Part shown: positions 8,203-15,850 of the stretch, piece after piece
Layout of the letters: every line of letters starts with the position of its first letter
How positions within the stretch are numbered: the stretch's first letter is position 1
From: an uncultured Chloroflexota bacterium
GTDB taxonomy: Bacteria; Chloroflexota; Anaerolineae; Aggregatilineales; Phototrophicaceae
Assembly: GCA_937870805.1 (NCBI GenBank)
Contig: CALMZT010000583.1
Coordinates: 1-22,997, forward strand
Direction of reading: 5' to 3'
DNA: 22,997 bases
Notes under the pieces: model-generated
The model's database searches: none
Told to the model about the DNA's origin: nothing
What the model saw: the letters and a program-made list of their open reading frames with translations, nothing else
Program-made: the position numbers and the translations under genes

Positions 8203-8226
8203 TGACCGAAAGTGCATTTTCGGTCA
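8203..8226. promoter_or_regulatory. Palindromic operator, probable TetR-family binding site
   Basis: The half-sites TGACCGAAA (8203-8211) and TTTCGGTCA (8218-8226) are perfect inverted repeats. The 6-bp centre GTGCAT contains TGCA, so 11 of 12 base pairs of symmetry hold. It sits 20 bp before the TTG start of the TetR gene and 118 bp before the divergent MBL gene. The size and position suit an autoregulatory TetR operator. Protein binding is inferred. Confidence 0.7.
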
Positions 8227-8343
8227 TATAGCCATTGTTCTATTACCGATACTTTGCAGCACCCCCCCCAAAGATTGGGGGCTGGGGCTATAAAAAGGAT
8301 AACGGATATGCTTTAATCTGCTTGGGCAGAAAGGCTTCTAAAC

Positions 8344-9360
8344 ATGCTACCTTCTATTGAACGCTTCGACTCTAACACAGGTATCCGTATTTACCGGATT
8401 CCGATGCAGCTATTTCCCAATGGCTTTATTGGCTTTTGTTACGTGGTACTGAATGCTGGTGTTCCCACGCTGGTTGATACGGGTTCTGGTTATGACAACA
8501 GCAATGAAGACTTGCTGAAAGGCTTTAATGCGCTGCGAAGCGAACATGGAGAAACGCTGCGCCTGACAGACATCAAACGTATTGTCGTGACGCACGGGCA
8601 CATCGATCATTTTGGCGGCGTAGCTTTTGTACAGGAACAGTCAGGAGCACAGGTTGGCATCCATGAGTTAGATCGCCGCGTGCTCACGAACTACGAAGAA
8701 CGGGTGATTGTTGCCACGAAGGATTTACGGGTATATCTGGAACGCGCCGGCATCAAGCCCGACCTGCGACAAACGCTCATGGAGATGTATGGTTTTGCCA
8801 AGAAACATGTACGCTCAGTAGCGGTTGATTTCAGTTTAGATGAAGCCACCATGTTTGATGGGATGCGCGTTATTCACACGCCGGGGCACTGTCCGGGGCA
8901 GGTGTGCATCGTTATCGGTGATGTGATGTTGAGCGCCGATCATGTACTTTCGCGTACCACGCCGCATCAAGCGCCGGAGCAAATTACCCACTATACGGGC
9001 TTAGGGCACTACTTTGAGGCGCTGCACAAAATCGAACGTGTAGACGACGTTCGTTTAGCGCTAGGGGGACATGAAGACCCGATTGACGATTTTTACGGAC
9101 GTGTTACGGCGATACATGCCAGCCATCAGCGCAAACTTGAACGCATTTTAGACAGTGTGCGCAGCGCTGAGCAGCCGATGACGGTCAGCGACATCTCCAA
9201 AGCGATGTATCCTGATAAACATGGCTACGAAATTTTGCTGGCAATTGAAGAAACAGGCGCACATGTCGAATACCTGTATCAACATGGGCATCTTTCCGTG
9301 TCGAATTTGATCGAAGTTGAGCGTGAAGATAATCCCGCGCTCCAATATAGCGTGGATTAA
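8344..9360 (+). CDS. MBL-fold metallo-hydrolase with C-terminal helical domain
   Basis: This 338-aa cytosolic protein of the metallo-beta-lactamase superfamily most resembles the glyoxalase II/lactamase-beta-2 type. It carries the full metal-binding set: H84, H86, D88 and H89 in THGHIDH, H182 in TPGHCPG, D199 in LSADH and H243 in GGHED. The last 80 or so residues (RVTAIHASHQRKLERILDSV onwards) form a winged-helix-like tail seen in LACTB2-like members. It is probably a thioester or other ester hydrolase; the substrate is unknown. ATG 8344 has only a weak AAGG ahead of it. It is divergent from the TetR gene and shares the region holding the 8203-8226 operator. A small membrane protein follows 9 bp after its stop. 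Confidence 0.9.
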   Translation: MLPSIERFDSNTGIRIYRIPMQLFPNGFIGFCYVVLNAGVPTLVDTGSGYDNSNEDLLKGFNALRSEHGETLRLTDIKRIVVTHGHIDHFGGVAFVQEQSGAQVGIHELDRRVLTNYEERVIVATKDLRVYLERAGIKPDLRQTLMEMYGFAKKHVRSVAVDFSLDEATMFDGMRVIHTPGHCPGQVCIVIGDVMLSADHVLSRTTPHQAPEQITHYTGLGHYFEALHKIERVDDVRLALGGHEDPIDDFYGRVTAIHASHQRKLERILDSVRSAEQPMTVSDISKAMYPDKHGYEILLAIEETGAHVEYLYQHGHLSVSNLIEVEREDNPALQYSVD

Positions 9361-9369
9361 AGCGACGTG

Positions 9370-9669
9370 ATGCCTATTGAAACGATTCTCGCCCTTGTCA
9401 TTGGTGCGGCTTACCTGATTGTCGTGTTCTTTTGGGTGAACAGGTATTTTAATCGTATCGAGCCATCTATCCTCAATAGTCTTGGAGAGAGGCTGGACCT
9501 AAAGATTCAACGTGTCGGGCGTAACTGGCAAATCCGCGATCAGCACACTTGGCAGCAGGGTTGTCTGGTCGCGCTGTTGGAACTTGTGACGACCATGTTC
9601 CTGCTCATCGCTCCCTTTTGGTTGTTAATCGCCGTGATTTTGACCATCATTCTGTTTTTCAGCCGTTAA
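9370..9669 (+). CDS. Small two-helix membrane protein, unknown function
   Basis: The product is 99 aa from ATG 9370 (GTG 9367 directly before it would add one residue). There is a hydrophobic helix at about residues 5-23, a basic central loop of about 45 residues (DLKIQRVGRNWQIRDQHTWQ) and a second, longer hydrophobic stretch at about 66-97. It begins 9 bp after the MBL hydrolase stop on the same strand, so the two are probably one operon. I recognise no family. It could be a membrane partner or a stand-alone small protein. Confidence 0.65.
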   Translation: MPIETILALVIGAAYLIVVFFWVNRYFNRIEPSILNSLGERLDLKIQRVGRNWQIRDQHTWQQGCLVALLELVTTMFLLIAPFWLLIAVILTIILFFSR

Positions 9670-9689
9670 ACGCCAATAATCTTACGTTA

Positions 9690-9743
9690 CGCATTAAAGT
9701 GTCAAAAGGAACTCAAATGAACTTCCTTTTGTGCTACACTTTA
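9690..9743 (+). repeat. Dispersed element copy 1, block A, with hairpin
   Basis: Bases 9690-9719 are identical over 30 nt to the reverse complement of 20456-20485, and CCTTTTGTGCTA at 9725-9736 is also shared (20439-20450). Locally the sequence folds: TAAAGTGT-CAAAAGGAA pairs with TTCCTTTTG-(TGCT)-ACACTTTA around an 11-nt loop. It begins about 20 bp past the small membrane gene and may also serve that transcript's 3' end. Confidence 0.8.
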
Positions 9744-9785
9744 TTTGATGCTTGATTCGGCATTCGTATTTTACTGATAACGGAC

Positions 9786-9849
9786 GTTACGCACCCTGAG
9801 CCTGTGAACAAGGGGTTTAAACCCCTTGTTTTAGCTGAGCCTGCGTAAC
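9786..9849. repeat. Nested palindrome inside copy 1 of the dispersed element
   Basis: AACAAGGGGTTT and its exact complement form a perfect 24-bp palindrome at 9807-9830. Around it GTTACGCA (9786-9793) pairs with TGCGTAAC (9842-9849). The 10-mer ACGTTACGCA at 9784-9793 also occurs exactly 100 bp upstream at 9684-9693. This looks like a stem-loop repeat inserted between the conserved blocks. Copy 2 has a different short palindrome, CAAACTT/AAGTTTG, in the corresponding place. Confidence 0.7.
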
Positions 9850-9858
9850 ATCAGTGAT

Positions 9859-9961
9859 AACTGTGAACTGACAACTGAAAACTTCCATTGCAGCAGCAGT
9901 AGCCGCAATTACAGGTTCACAACTTGCTGCAATCGCTTTCCGTATTGCAGCAGCAACAAAA
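9859..9961 (+). repeat. Dispersed element copy 1, block B (103 bp)
   Basis: This block aligns without gaps to the reverse complement of 20255-20357, with 94 of 103 bases identical by my count. Read in frame from 9859 it encodes a Cys/Ser/Asn-rich peptide that ends at TAG 9967-9969. The frame is open only from 9835 and has no ATG, GTG or TTG before the conserved part. This copy is therefore not an obvious gene. The remaining gene-free DNA to 10049 shows nothing else I recognise. Confidence 0.8.
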
Positions 9962-10049
9962 CCAAATAGATCAAGAGTGATTTTAAGTGTTAGTGGAGTT
10001 TGCTAGAAGGCGTAGCGCTGTTGTTACGATCTCAGTGACTAACGTGAGG

Positions 10050-10781
10050 TTATTTGTGACACACGAAGAACATTCTGCCGGGGTTGCCGTTTAGAGCAAG
10101 GTCTTTTTCGGCATCATAAGTCTCAACACTGCTAAACCCCGCAGCGTTTAACGCCTGAGTGATTTCATCTTGGGTGTACGCGCGCTGTGTCAAGTGGATA
10201 TCGGTGCGCTGCCATGTGTCTTCGAGGCGGAAGACTGTGAAATCCATGCTGCCTTCTTTGTGATCAGTGTCATAGCTTGAACGCACGACGACGACATGAT
10301 CGTCACGCACAATGGCAAAGGTTCCCCGCCAGCGCGTGATGAATCCTTCTTCCATATTCAGATCAAACATGAAAAAACCGTCATGAAGCAGCGCCGCATA
10401 AACGTTGTGAAAGACAGTTGTCAGTTCATCCAAATTCATGATGTGGTTGAGGCTGTCAAAGACTGAAACGACAGCCTGATACGCAGCGTCTGCTTTGAAA
10501 GTGCGCGCATCGCTGGCGATAAACTCGACGGTTGGGGCGTTCTCTCGCGCATAACGCAGCATTTCAGGGGAGCCATCAACCCCTGTCACGCGATACCCAT
10601 GTTCGTTTAAGCTCTGAGCAAGTTGACCCGTACCGCAGCACAAATCCAGGATACGGGCATTTTCGGAGATACGATTGAGTAGCAGTTTTTCCAACACGGG
10701 CATAACCCGCACACTGAAGCCACCCCAGTGCTGGTTATAGACCCATGCGAAACGATCATAATCGGTATACGGATCTGTCAC
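10050..10781 (-). CDS. Class I SAM-dependent methyltransferase
   Basis: This 243-aa soluble enzyme is predicted to move a methyl group from S-adenosylmethionine to an unidentified acceptor. Motif I ILDLCCGTGQLA lies at about residues 44-55 and the acidic end of strand 2 in VTGVDGS at 65-71. VEFIASDART follows, then the strand-4 segment AVVSVFDSLNHI. The layout matches the Methyltransf_25/UbiE-like group of small-molecule enzymes. GTG is the start: its G is also the last base of the upstream gene's TAG (TAGTG at 10779-10783). The STAS-like gene and this one are therefore almost certainly translationally coupled. Confidence 0.88.
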   Translation of the reverse strand: MTDPYTDYDRFAWVYNQHWGGFSVRVMPVLEKLLLNRISENARILDLCCGTGQLAQSLNEHGYRVTGVDGSPEMLRYARENAPTVEFIASDARTFKADAAYQAVVSVFDSLNHIMNLDELTTVFHNVYAALLHDGFFMFDLNMEEGFITRWRGTFAIVRDDHVVVVRSSYDTDHKEGSMDFTVFRLEDTWQRTDIHLTQRAYTQDEITQALNAAGFSSVETYDAEKDLALNGNPGRMFFVCHK

Positions 10782-11182
10782 TAAAAGCTGTTCGCCATTT
10801 CCAAGCGCTTCTTGAAAAGGACAGCGCGAGCATCCTCAACAGTGGGTGCCAGTACAAACATATCCGCATCAAATAAGTCATTTGCCAGGCGGCGCACGGT
10901 ATCGGTCATTGTGCGAATAAAAGTATTGCCGCCGACCAAAATCACTCTACCGCGATTACGATGCTTGGTCTGGGTCAGCTTATGAAAGCGCCAGAATGCC
11001 CCTTCGGGAATGGCACCGCTGTTCTTCATGTCCACTATCACGTCGACACGATGATTGACAGTATCCAGCATTGCGTGGACTTCCGTAAGAATAGTTTCCA
11101 GATCATCCCAGTTCCATGGGCTTGTGAAGGTCATACGCATGACAGTGTGGTCGCTGTTGTCCCAAACAATGGTGATACCCAT
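10781..11182 (-). CDS. STAS/SpoIIAA-like small protein
   Basis: This 133-aa cytosolic protein has alternating strands and helices. It begins MGITIVWDNSDHTVMRMTF, with a central segment RVDVIVDMKNSGAIPEGA that resembles the strand-helix around the regulated position of STAS-like domains, followed by NRGRVILVGGN. I recall similar proteins of unknown role in Chloroflexota. ATG 11182 has GGAGG at 4-bp spacing. It overlaps the methyltransferase by one base. A regulatory or partner-binding role is inferred from the fold resemblance only. Confidence 0.65.
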   Translation of the reverse strand: MGITIVWDNSDHTVMRMTFTSPWNWDDLETILTEVHAMLDTVNHRVDVIVDMKNSGAIPEGAFWRFHKLTQTKHRNRGRVILVGGNTFIRTMTDTVRRLANDLFDADMFVLAPTVEDARAVLFKKRLEMANSF

Positions 11183-11320
11183 AGTGCCTCCGAAATGTTT
11201 CTAAATGAATATGATTTTAAGATAGCATACTTCGCGCCTGTAATGAATCAAGGAGTAATGAAATGTTCATGAAGATTTATGTCTGCTATGCACTGTAGCC
11301 AATCTCGTTGAGACACAAGA

Positions 11321-11348
11321 TTGCCTGTACACTATAGACTAGTGTAAA
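11321..11348 (+). promoter_or_regulatory. Inverted repeat and possible promoter ahead of the sirtuin gene
   Basis: TACACTA and TAGTGTA form a perfect 7-bp inverted repeat with a 5-bp spacer (11328-11346), 25 bp before the sirtuin ATG. TTGCCT (11321-11326) and TGTAAA (11343-11348), 16 bp apart, could be a weak promoter overlapping it. No protein is known to bind here. Confidence 0.35.
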
Positions 11349-11370
11349 GTCAACTCTGTTGGATATAAGT

Positions 11371-12147
11371 ATGATTTCTGAAGGGCTGATACAACGAGCT
11401 GCTGCTATGTTGCGCCAGGCGAAACAACCTAGTGTGCTGACGGGCGCTGGCGTCAGTAAGGAGTCCGGCATTCCTGCTTTCCGCGACGCGCTGGAAGGTT
11501 TATGGGCGCGTTTTCATCCGCAAGAGTTGGCGACACCGCAAGCCTTTATGCGTGACCCCAAACTCGTGTGGGATTTTTACGAATATCGCCGTGAACTCAT
11601 GCGCCCTGCTAAGCCGAATCCCGGTCACAAGGCACTAGCTGCGTTGGAAAAGCGTTTTCCGCGCTTGCCGATCATCACCCAGAACATCGACATGCTGCAC
11701 GAAGAAGCAGGTAGCACGAACGTCATCAGCTTGCACGGCAAAATCGCTGCCAATAAATGCTTTTACAACTGTCAGGGCGACCCAACGCCTGTCGATGTCA
11801 CACAGATTGAATGGGATAAAAACAGTGGACCGCCACCTTGTCCACACTGCGGGCGGGCGATGGTGCGCCCAGCCGTCGTGTGGTTTGGTGAGATGCTGCC
11901 TCCGCCAGCGCTTGGTGAAGCAAAGCGCGTCATTGGCAGCACTGATCTCATGCTCATCATTGGAACATCAGGCGTTGTTAGACCTACTTCCGAGATGCCC
12001 TTGACTGCTGCCCGAAATGGCGCAAAGTTGATCGAAGTGAATCCCTTTGAGAGTGAAATCTCGCGGGGTGTTGATTTATGGCTGCAAGGACCTTCCGGTG
12101 AGGTGCTGCCGCGTGTGGTGGAATTAGTTCTGAGTGATGAAGCATGA
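11371..12147 (+). CDS. Sir2-family NAD-dependent protein deacylase
   Basis: This 258-aa cytosolic sirtuin removes acyl groups from protein lysines using NAD. It has the NAD-binding loop GAGVSKESGIPAFRD from G25, TQNID in the Rossmann core, catalytic H122 in SLHGK, and a zinc site from CFYNC and CPHC. The FYEYRRE segment supplies Y70 and R73 in the YxxR pattern that marks class III sirtuins. Succinyl- or malonyl-lysine is therefore a likelier substrate than acetyl-lysine. ATG 11371 is preferred over TTG 11359, though neither has a strong ribosome-binding site. Its stop overlaps the next gene by 4 bp (ATGA), suggesting coupled translation. Family assignment is firm; substrate preference is inferred. 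Confidence 0.93.
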   Translation: MISEGLIQRAAAMLRQAKQPSVLTGAGVSKESGIPAFRDALEGLWARFHPQELATPQAFMRDPKLVWDFYEYRRELMRPAKPNPGHKALAALEKRFPRLPIITQNIDMLHEEAGSTNVISLHGKIAANKCFYNCQGDPTPVDVTQIEWDKNSGPPPCPHCGRAMVRPAVVWFGEMLPPPALGEAKRVIGSTDLMLIIGTSGVVRPTSEMPLTAARNGAKLIEVNPFESEISRGVDLWLQGPSGEVLPRVVELVLSDEA

Positions 12148-13238
12148 TTAGGAAAGTTATCTTTTTCCTCTTGTGCCTCTTAGGGTTGACAGGACAGACA
12201 ACATCAGCCCAGGAAACAGCGTCGCTTTATCAGGTGTTCGTGCTGCGTGATGTCGATGCCAGCGGTTTTGATCGTCTAATCTTTGTCGACGCGCTTACGG
12301 GTGATGAGACCACCATCGACGTAACTGGCGAACGCTACACGATTGCCGGAAACGAAGTGCTGTTCTTTGATATTGCATCACGCAGCGTTCGATTAGCGGC
12401 ACCCAATAGCACGATACGCGCTCATCCCTTTATCCGCACTGACAGCAATACCTACCGTATCGACTGGATACTTTCACAGGACAACAGCCTGATCGCATGG
12501 ACAGTGACGCAGGGTATAAGCCAATCGAGTCTCATCACGTATACGACGGTGGCAGGCATCGATGGGACCCTGCCGCGCCAAATTCTAATAGATGGTCCGT
12601 TGGAAGGTATCCGCGCCATGCCGATTGCCTTCAGTGATGACCAGACGCTGCTCTACATGGATTACCAACCGGATGGCATTGGCGACCTGACGCCTTTTAC
12701 ACAATATGCCGGGATCTTTTCCATTAACGTGCCACAAGACGCCGCCGGACAAGTCGGAGAGCCAAGCTTTTTGCCGGGAGAACCGGGTTGCTTCTGTGGC
12801 GGTGGTATCGGCGCGGGTTGGTTTTTACGGTTAGCCCTGACGTCTGATCTCAACGGCTACAATGTGAACGTCTATAATATTCTCGGCGGCGTGGAACAAA
12901 CGATACCTGCACTCCCACTGCGTAACTACACCCAGGCAGGCGATTTTCTGATCTCGCCCGATGGCACGCGCGCCGTGTATGCGTTGGCGCAGGTCGAAGG
13001 CTTCGGTACGCCTGAACAATCGGTGACGACGGTTTTTGCGCTGGTTGATTTGCAGGATATGTCGCAAGCCTTGCTGGGCGACCCCATCACCACCTTTGTC
13101 CATCCCATTGCGTGGACAGAAGACAACACTGGATTGATCTTCACAACACCAGAACGTGACGGTACGTGGAAGATCAGTATCGTCAATGGTTCGCTCACCA
13201 AAATCGCTGATGCCACCTATGTCGGCATGTTGCGATAA
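12144..13238 (+). CDS. Secreted beta-propeller-like protein, unknown function
   Basis: The 364-aa product has an N-terminal Sec signal peptide (basic MIRK, hydrophobic FFLLCLLGLTG, probable cleavage near TSA-QE at about residues 21-24). The mature part is rich in short beta strands with recurring phrases such as FSDDQTLLYMD, ISPDGTRAVYA and WTEDNTGLIF. These resemble TolB/WD40-like propeller blades. A CFCGGGIG loop near residue 217 is unusual. It overlaps the sirtuin gene by 4 bp, although the sirtuin is cytosolic and this product is exported. No enzyme motif is visible. Confidence 0.72.
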   Translation: MIRKVIFFLLCLLGLTGQTTSAQETASLYQVFVLRDVDASGFDRLIFVDALTGDETTIDVTGERYTIAGNEVLFFDIASRSVRLAAPNSTIRAHPFIRTDSNTYRIDWILSQDNSLIAWTVTQGISQSSLITYTTVAGIDGTLPRQILIDGPLEGIRAMPIAFSDDQTLLYMDYQPDGIGDLTPFTQYAGIFSINVPQDAAGQVGEPSFLPGEPGCFCGGGIGAGWFLRLALTSDLNGYNVNVYNILGGVEQTIPALPLRNYTQAGDFLISPDGTRAVYALAQVEGFGTPEQSVTTVFALVDLQDMSQALLGDPITTFVHPIAWTEDNTGLIFTTPERDGTWKISIVNGSLTKIADATYVGMLR

Positions 13239-13288
13239 TTCGCAGCAAAAATTGTCGTTAACCTTAAGCGTTTTCCTACGGACTCTGC

Positions 13289-13301
13289 TAAAATTAAAAA
13301 C
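13289..13301 (+). promoter_or_regulatory. Possible leaderless promoter for nth
   Basis: TAAAAT at 13289-13294 ends 7 bp before the nth ATG, and no Shine-Dalgarno sequence precedes that ATG. This spacing would place the transcription start at or next to the A of ATG, giving a leaderless mRNA. No clear -35 is present. Confidence 0.4.
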
Positions 13302-13991
13302 ATGGATAACATTGATCGTTTTGAAGAACGCAAAGCTAAATACACACCTGTCGCACTAGCGCTTCGTGAACTGTATGGAGACATCAATTGGAGTCGCGGG
13401 TTGCCGCCGCTGGATGAATTGGTGGATTGCATTCTGAGCCAGAGCACCACCGACATCAACCGAGATCGCGCGTTTGAAGCACTCAAATCACGCTATCCGA
13501 CATGGGATGCAGTGCGCGATGCTCCCCTACAGGAACTGATTGAGGTGATTCGTCCGGCAGGGCTGGCAAACCAGAAAGCGCCGCGTATCCAGGAGGTTCT
13601 GTGTCGCATTGAGGCAGAGCATGGTGCATTGAATATCGACTTTTTGAACGAAATGCCGATTGACGAAGCCAAACGCTGGCTCACGACTCTCAACGGTGTA
13701 GGACCGAAAACGGCAGCGATTGTGTTATGCTTCGCCTTTAATCGTCCGGCGTTTCCAGTTGATACTCATATTCACCGAGTGGGGCAGCGCATCGGCTTTT
13801 TGCCACTTGGCGTTAGTGCGGACAAGGCACATCCGTTGATGGAAGCGATTGTGCCACCAGCGGATTATTATGCGTTCCATATTCATTTGATTACGCACGG
13901 GCGTAAAATTTGTCAGGCGCGCGCCCCCAAATGCGAGCGCTGCCCGTTAACAGATTATTGTGATTATTACAAAGGCTACAAAACGGGATGA
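13302..13991 (+). CDS. nth: Endonuclease III-family DNA glycosylase/AP lyase
   Basis: This 229-aa base-excision-repair enzyme removes oxidised pyrimidines and nicks abasic sites. The helix-hairpin-helix LNGVGPKTAAIVL holds catalytic K136. The catalytic aspartate is D154 in PVDTHIHRVGQRIG, 18 residues on, as in E. coli Nth (K120, D138). The C-terminus carries the 4Fe-4S ligands in the canonical C-x6-C-x2-C-x5-C pattern (CQARAPKCERCPLTDYC). A more distant EndoIII-like subgroup remains possible because the N-terminal half is divergent. It lies 63 bp after the propeller gene and overlaps the histidine-kinase gene by 4 bp. Confidence 0.92.
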   Translation: MDNIDRFEERKAKYTPVALALRELYGDINWSRGLPPLDELVDCILSQSTTDINRDRAFEALKSRYPTWDAVRDAPLQELIEVIRPAGLANQKAPRIQEVLCRIEAEHGALNIDFLNEMPIDEAKRWLTTLNGVGPKTAAIVLCFAFNRPAFPVDTHIHRVGQRIGFLPLGVSADKAHPLMEAIVPPADYYAFHIHLITHGRKICQARAPKCERCPLTDYCDYYKGYKTG

Positions 13992-15838
13992 GACCGAACG
14001 ACAAACCTGAAGGCGCGATCACCGATATCGAGCTTGCTAATATGCGGCATAACATTAATTTGCTGCGCAGCCAGATTAAATCCGGCACAGTAGATGGCAA
14101 GTTTTTAGCACGCCAGGTCGACAACCTGGGCTCATTATTTGACCGCCTCGATCTCGAACGCAAACAGCGTAAGAACGTGGCACGCTTCGAGGCGTTGTAC
14201 AACGTTAGCCGTGTCATTGGCTCATCGCTTGAGTTACAAACAGTGCTGAATCAGGTGATGGATGCTATCCTCCAGCTGACAGGTGCAGAACGTGGCTTCA
14301 TGATGCTGCGCGATGACGACGGAGGTTTGCAGGTGCGTGCCGCGCGTAACCTCGATCAGCAAACCATCGGCGGCGACGAGTTTAAATACAGCCGCACGGT
14401 TGCCAATCAGGTTTTAGATAGTGGAACGCCTGTCGTGACAACCAACGCTGCTGAAGATCCGCGTTTCGCAGGTCAAGCGAGTATCATCGCCCAATCGCTG
14501 CGCAGTATCATGGCAACACCTCTGCGCGCACGCGGCAACGTGATCGGCGTGGTCTACGTAGACAGCCGCGCATTAGCGGGTTTGTTCGGCGACGACGACT
14601 TGGCGGCGTTGGATGCTTTTGCCGCGCAGGCTGCCGTTGCCATCGACAACGCCATTCTGTTTAGTGAAACCGACCAGCAGCTTGCCATGCGCGTCAACGA
14701 ATTGACGCAGCTTCGTCGTATTGACAAGCAGTTAAACGAAACCCTCGATGCCGACAAAGCCATGCTCTACACGCTTGAATGGGCGGCGCGTCTTTCCAAT
14801 GCCAGCGGCGGCTATCTTGGTCTGCTGGAAGGCGAACCAGCGCGTGTACGTACTCTGCATCGCATCGGCACTACCGAAGATGGTAAATATGCCCAGTCGC
14901 TTGATTTGCTCTATCCACAGTCGATGCAGGTAGTCGAATCGGGCAAAGCCTTTTTAGGTGAGGACAGCGGCGAAGCAGTCTTGATTGTGCCTGTACGCCG
15001 CGAACAAAAGGTCATTGGTGTCGTTGTGCTCAAACGCAAAGGTGAAGACCTGTTCACCGATGACCAGCGTGATATCGTGGAGCGCGTCATTGCCCGTGCG
15101 GCTGTTGCCATTGAAAATGCCCGTCTCTACGCAGCAGTGCAAGCGGCTGATCGTGCCAAGAGTGAGTTTGTCGGTATTGTGGCGCACGATCTGAAATCTC
15201 CTATGACCAGCATCTTGGGCTATGCCGACTTGACACTGATACAAGGCAATCTTTCTGATCGTCAGCGCCAGTTCCTGGAACGGATTCATAATACCGTAAA
15301 ACGGATGGAGATTCTCGTCTCTGATCTTGCCGACATCAGCCGCATCGAAAGCGGTCACTTCTTTATGGAAGAGATTCGTGTGAAGGTCGCCGACGTTGTG
15401 CAAGCGCTCAAAGACAGTATGCAGCCGCAAATCAACGAGCATAAGCACACCTATCATGAAAAGATTGAAGCTGACCTCCCGGATTTAAAGACCGATTACT
15501 ACCGTCTGCTGCAAGTGTTGACCAACCTCGTCAGTAATGCGGTGAAGTACACACCTGAAAATGGCACAATCACTTTAACTTTGCGTCGTATCAATGACGG
15601 CAAGCGCGTGGAATTTAGCGTTTCAGACACAGGCATTGGCTTGTCTAAAGAAAATGTCATGATGCTAGGTACAAAGTTCTGGCGCGCAGAGGATGAATTC
15701 ACTCGTGGTCAGCCAGGTACAGGCTTGGGCTTTGCGATCACGCGCAGCCTTGTCGAGCAGATGGGCAGCAAAATCACCATTGAAAGCGAAATTGGCAAGG
15801 GCAGCACCTTTACCTTTAGTGTCGCTGCACATCCTTAA
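13988..15838 (+). CDS. Double-GAF sensor histidine kinase
   Basis: The product is a 616-aa soluble kinase with no membrane helix. A helical N-terminal stretch (about 10-65) leads to a clear GAF domain (about 70-225, with TGAERGFMMLRDDDG and IGVVYVDSRALAG) and a weaker second GAF (about 235-380). The HisKA helix follows with phospho-acceptor H400 in VAHDLKSPM. Then comes an HATPase domain with N-box LTNLVSNAVKYTP, G1 SDTGIGL and G2 GTGLGFAI. It probably senses a small cytosolic ligand or redox signal and phosphorylates a response regulator; none is encoded in the window. ATG overlaps the nth stop by 4 bp. The PIG-L gene follows after 12 bp. Confidence 0.93.
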   Translation: MRPNDKPEGAITDIELANMRHNINLLRSQIKSGTVDGKFLARQVDNLGSLFDRLDLERKQRKNVARFEALYNVSRVIGSSLELQTVLNQVMDAILQLTGAERGFMMLRDDDGGLQVRAARNLDQQTIGGDEFKYSRTVANQVLDSGTPVVTTNAAEDPRFAGQASIIAQSLRSIMATPLRARGNVIGVVYVDSRALAGLFGDDDLAALDAFAAQAAVAIDNAILFSETDQQLAMRVNELTQLRRIDKQLNETLDADKAMLYTLEWAARLSNASGGYLGLLEGEPARVRTLHRIGTTEDGKYAQSLDLLYPQSMQVVESGKAFLGEDSGEAVLIVPVRREQKVIGVVVLKRKGEDLFTDDQRDIVERVIARAAVAIENARLYAAVQAADRAKSEFVGIVAHDLKSPMTSILGYADLTLIQGNLSDRQRQFLERIHNTVKRMEILVSDLADISRIESGHFFMEEIRVKVADVVQALKDSMQPQINEHKHTYHEKIEADLPDLKTDYYRLLQVLTNLVSNAVKYTPENGTITLTLRRINDGKRVEFSVSDTGIGLSKENVMMLGTKFWRAEDEFTRGQPGTGLGFAITRSLVEQMGSKITIESEIGKGSTFTFSVAAHP

Positions 15839-15850
15839 AGAAAGCCCGCG

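Noticed and set aside
8260..8287. C-run and G-rich hairpin (eight Cs, then AAAGATTGGGGG) before the MBL gene as a phase-variable switch or terminator
   Set aside because: It lies upstream of the ATG without a clear promoter relation and has no T-run. It is more likely a common C/G-rich intergenic repeat; the homopolymer length may also be unreliable.
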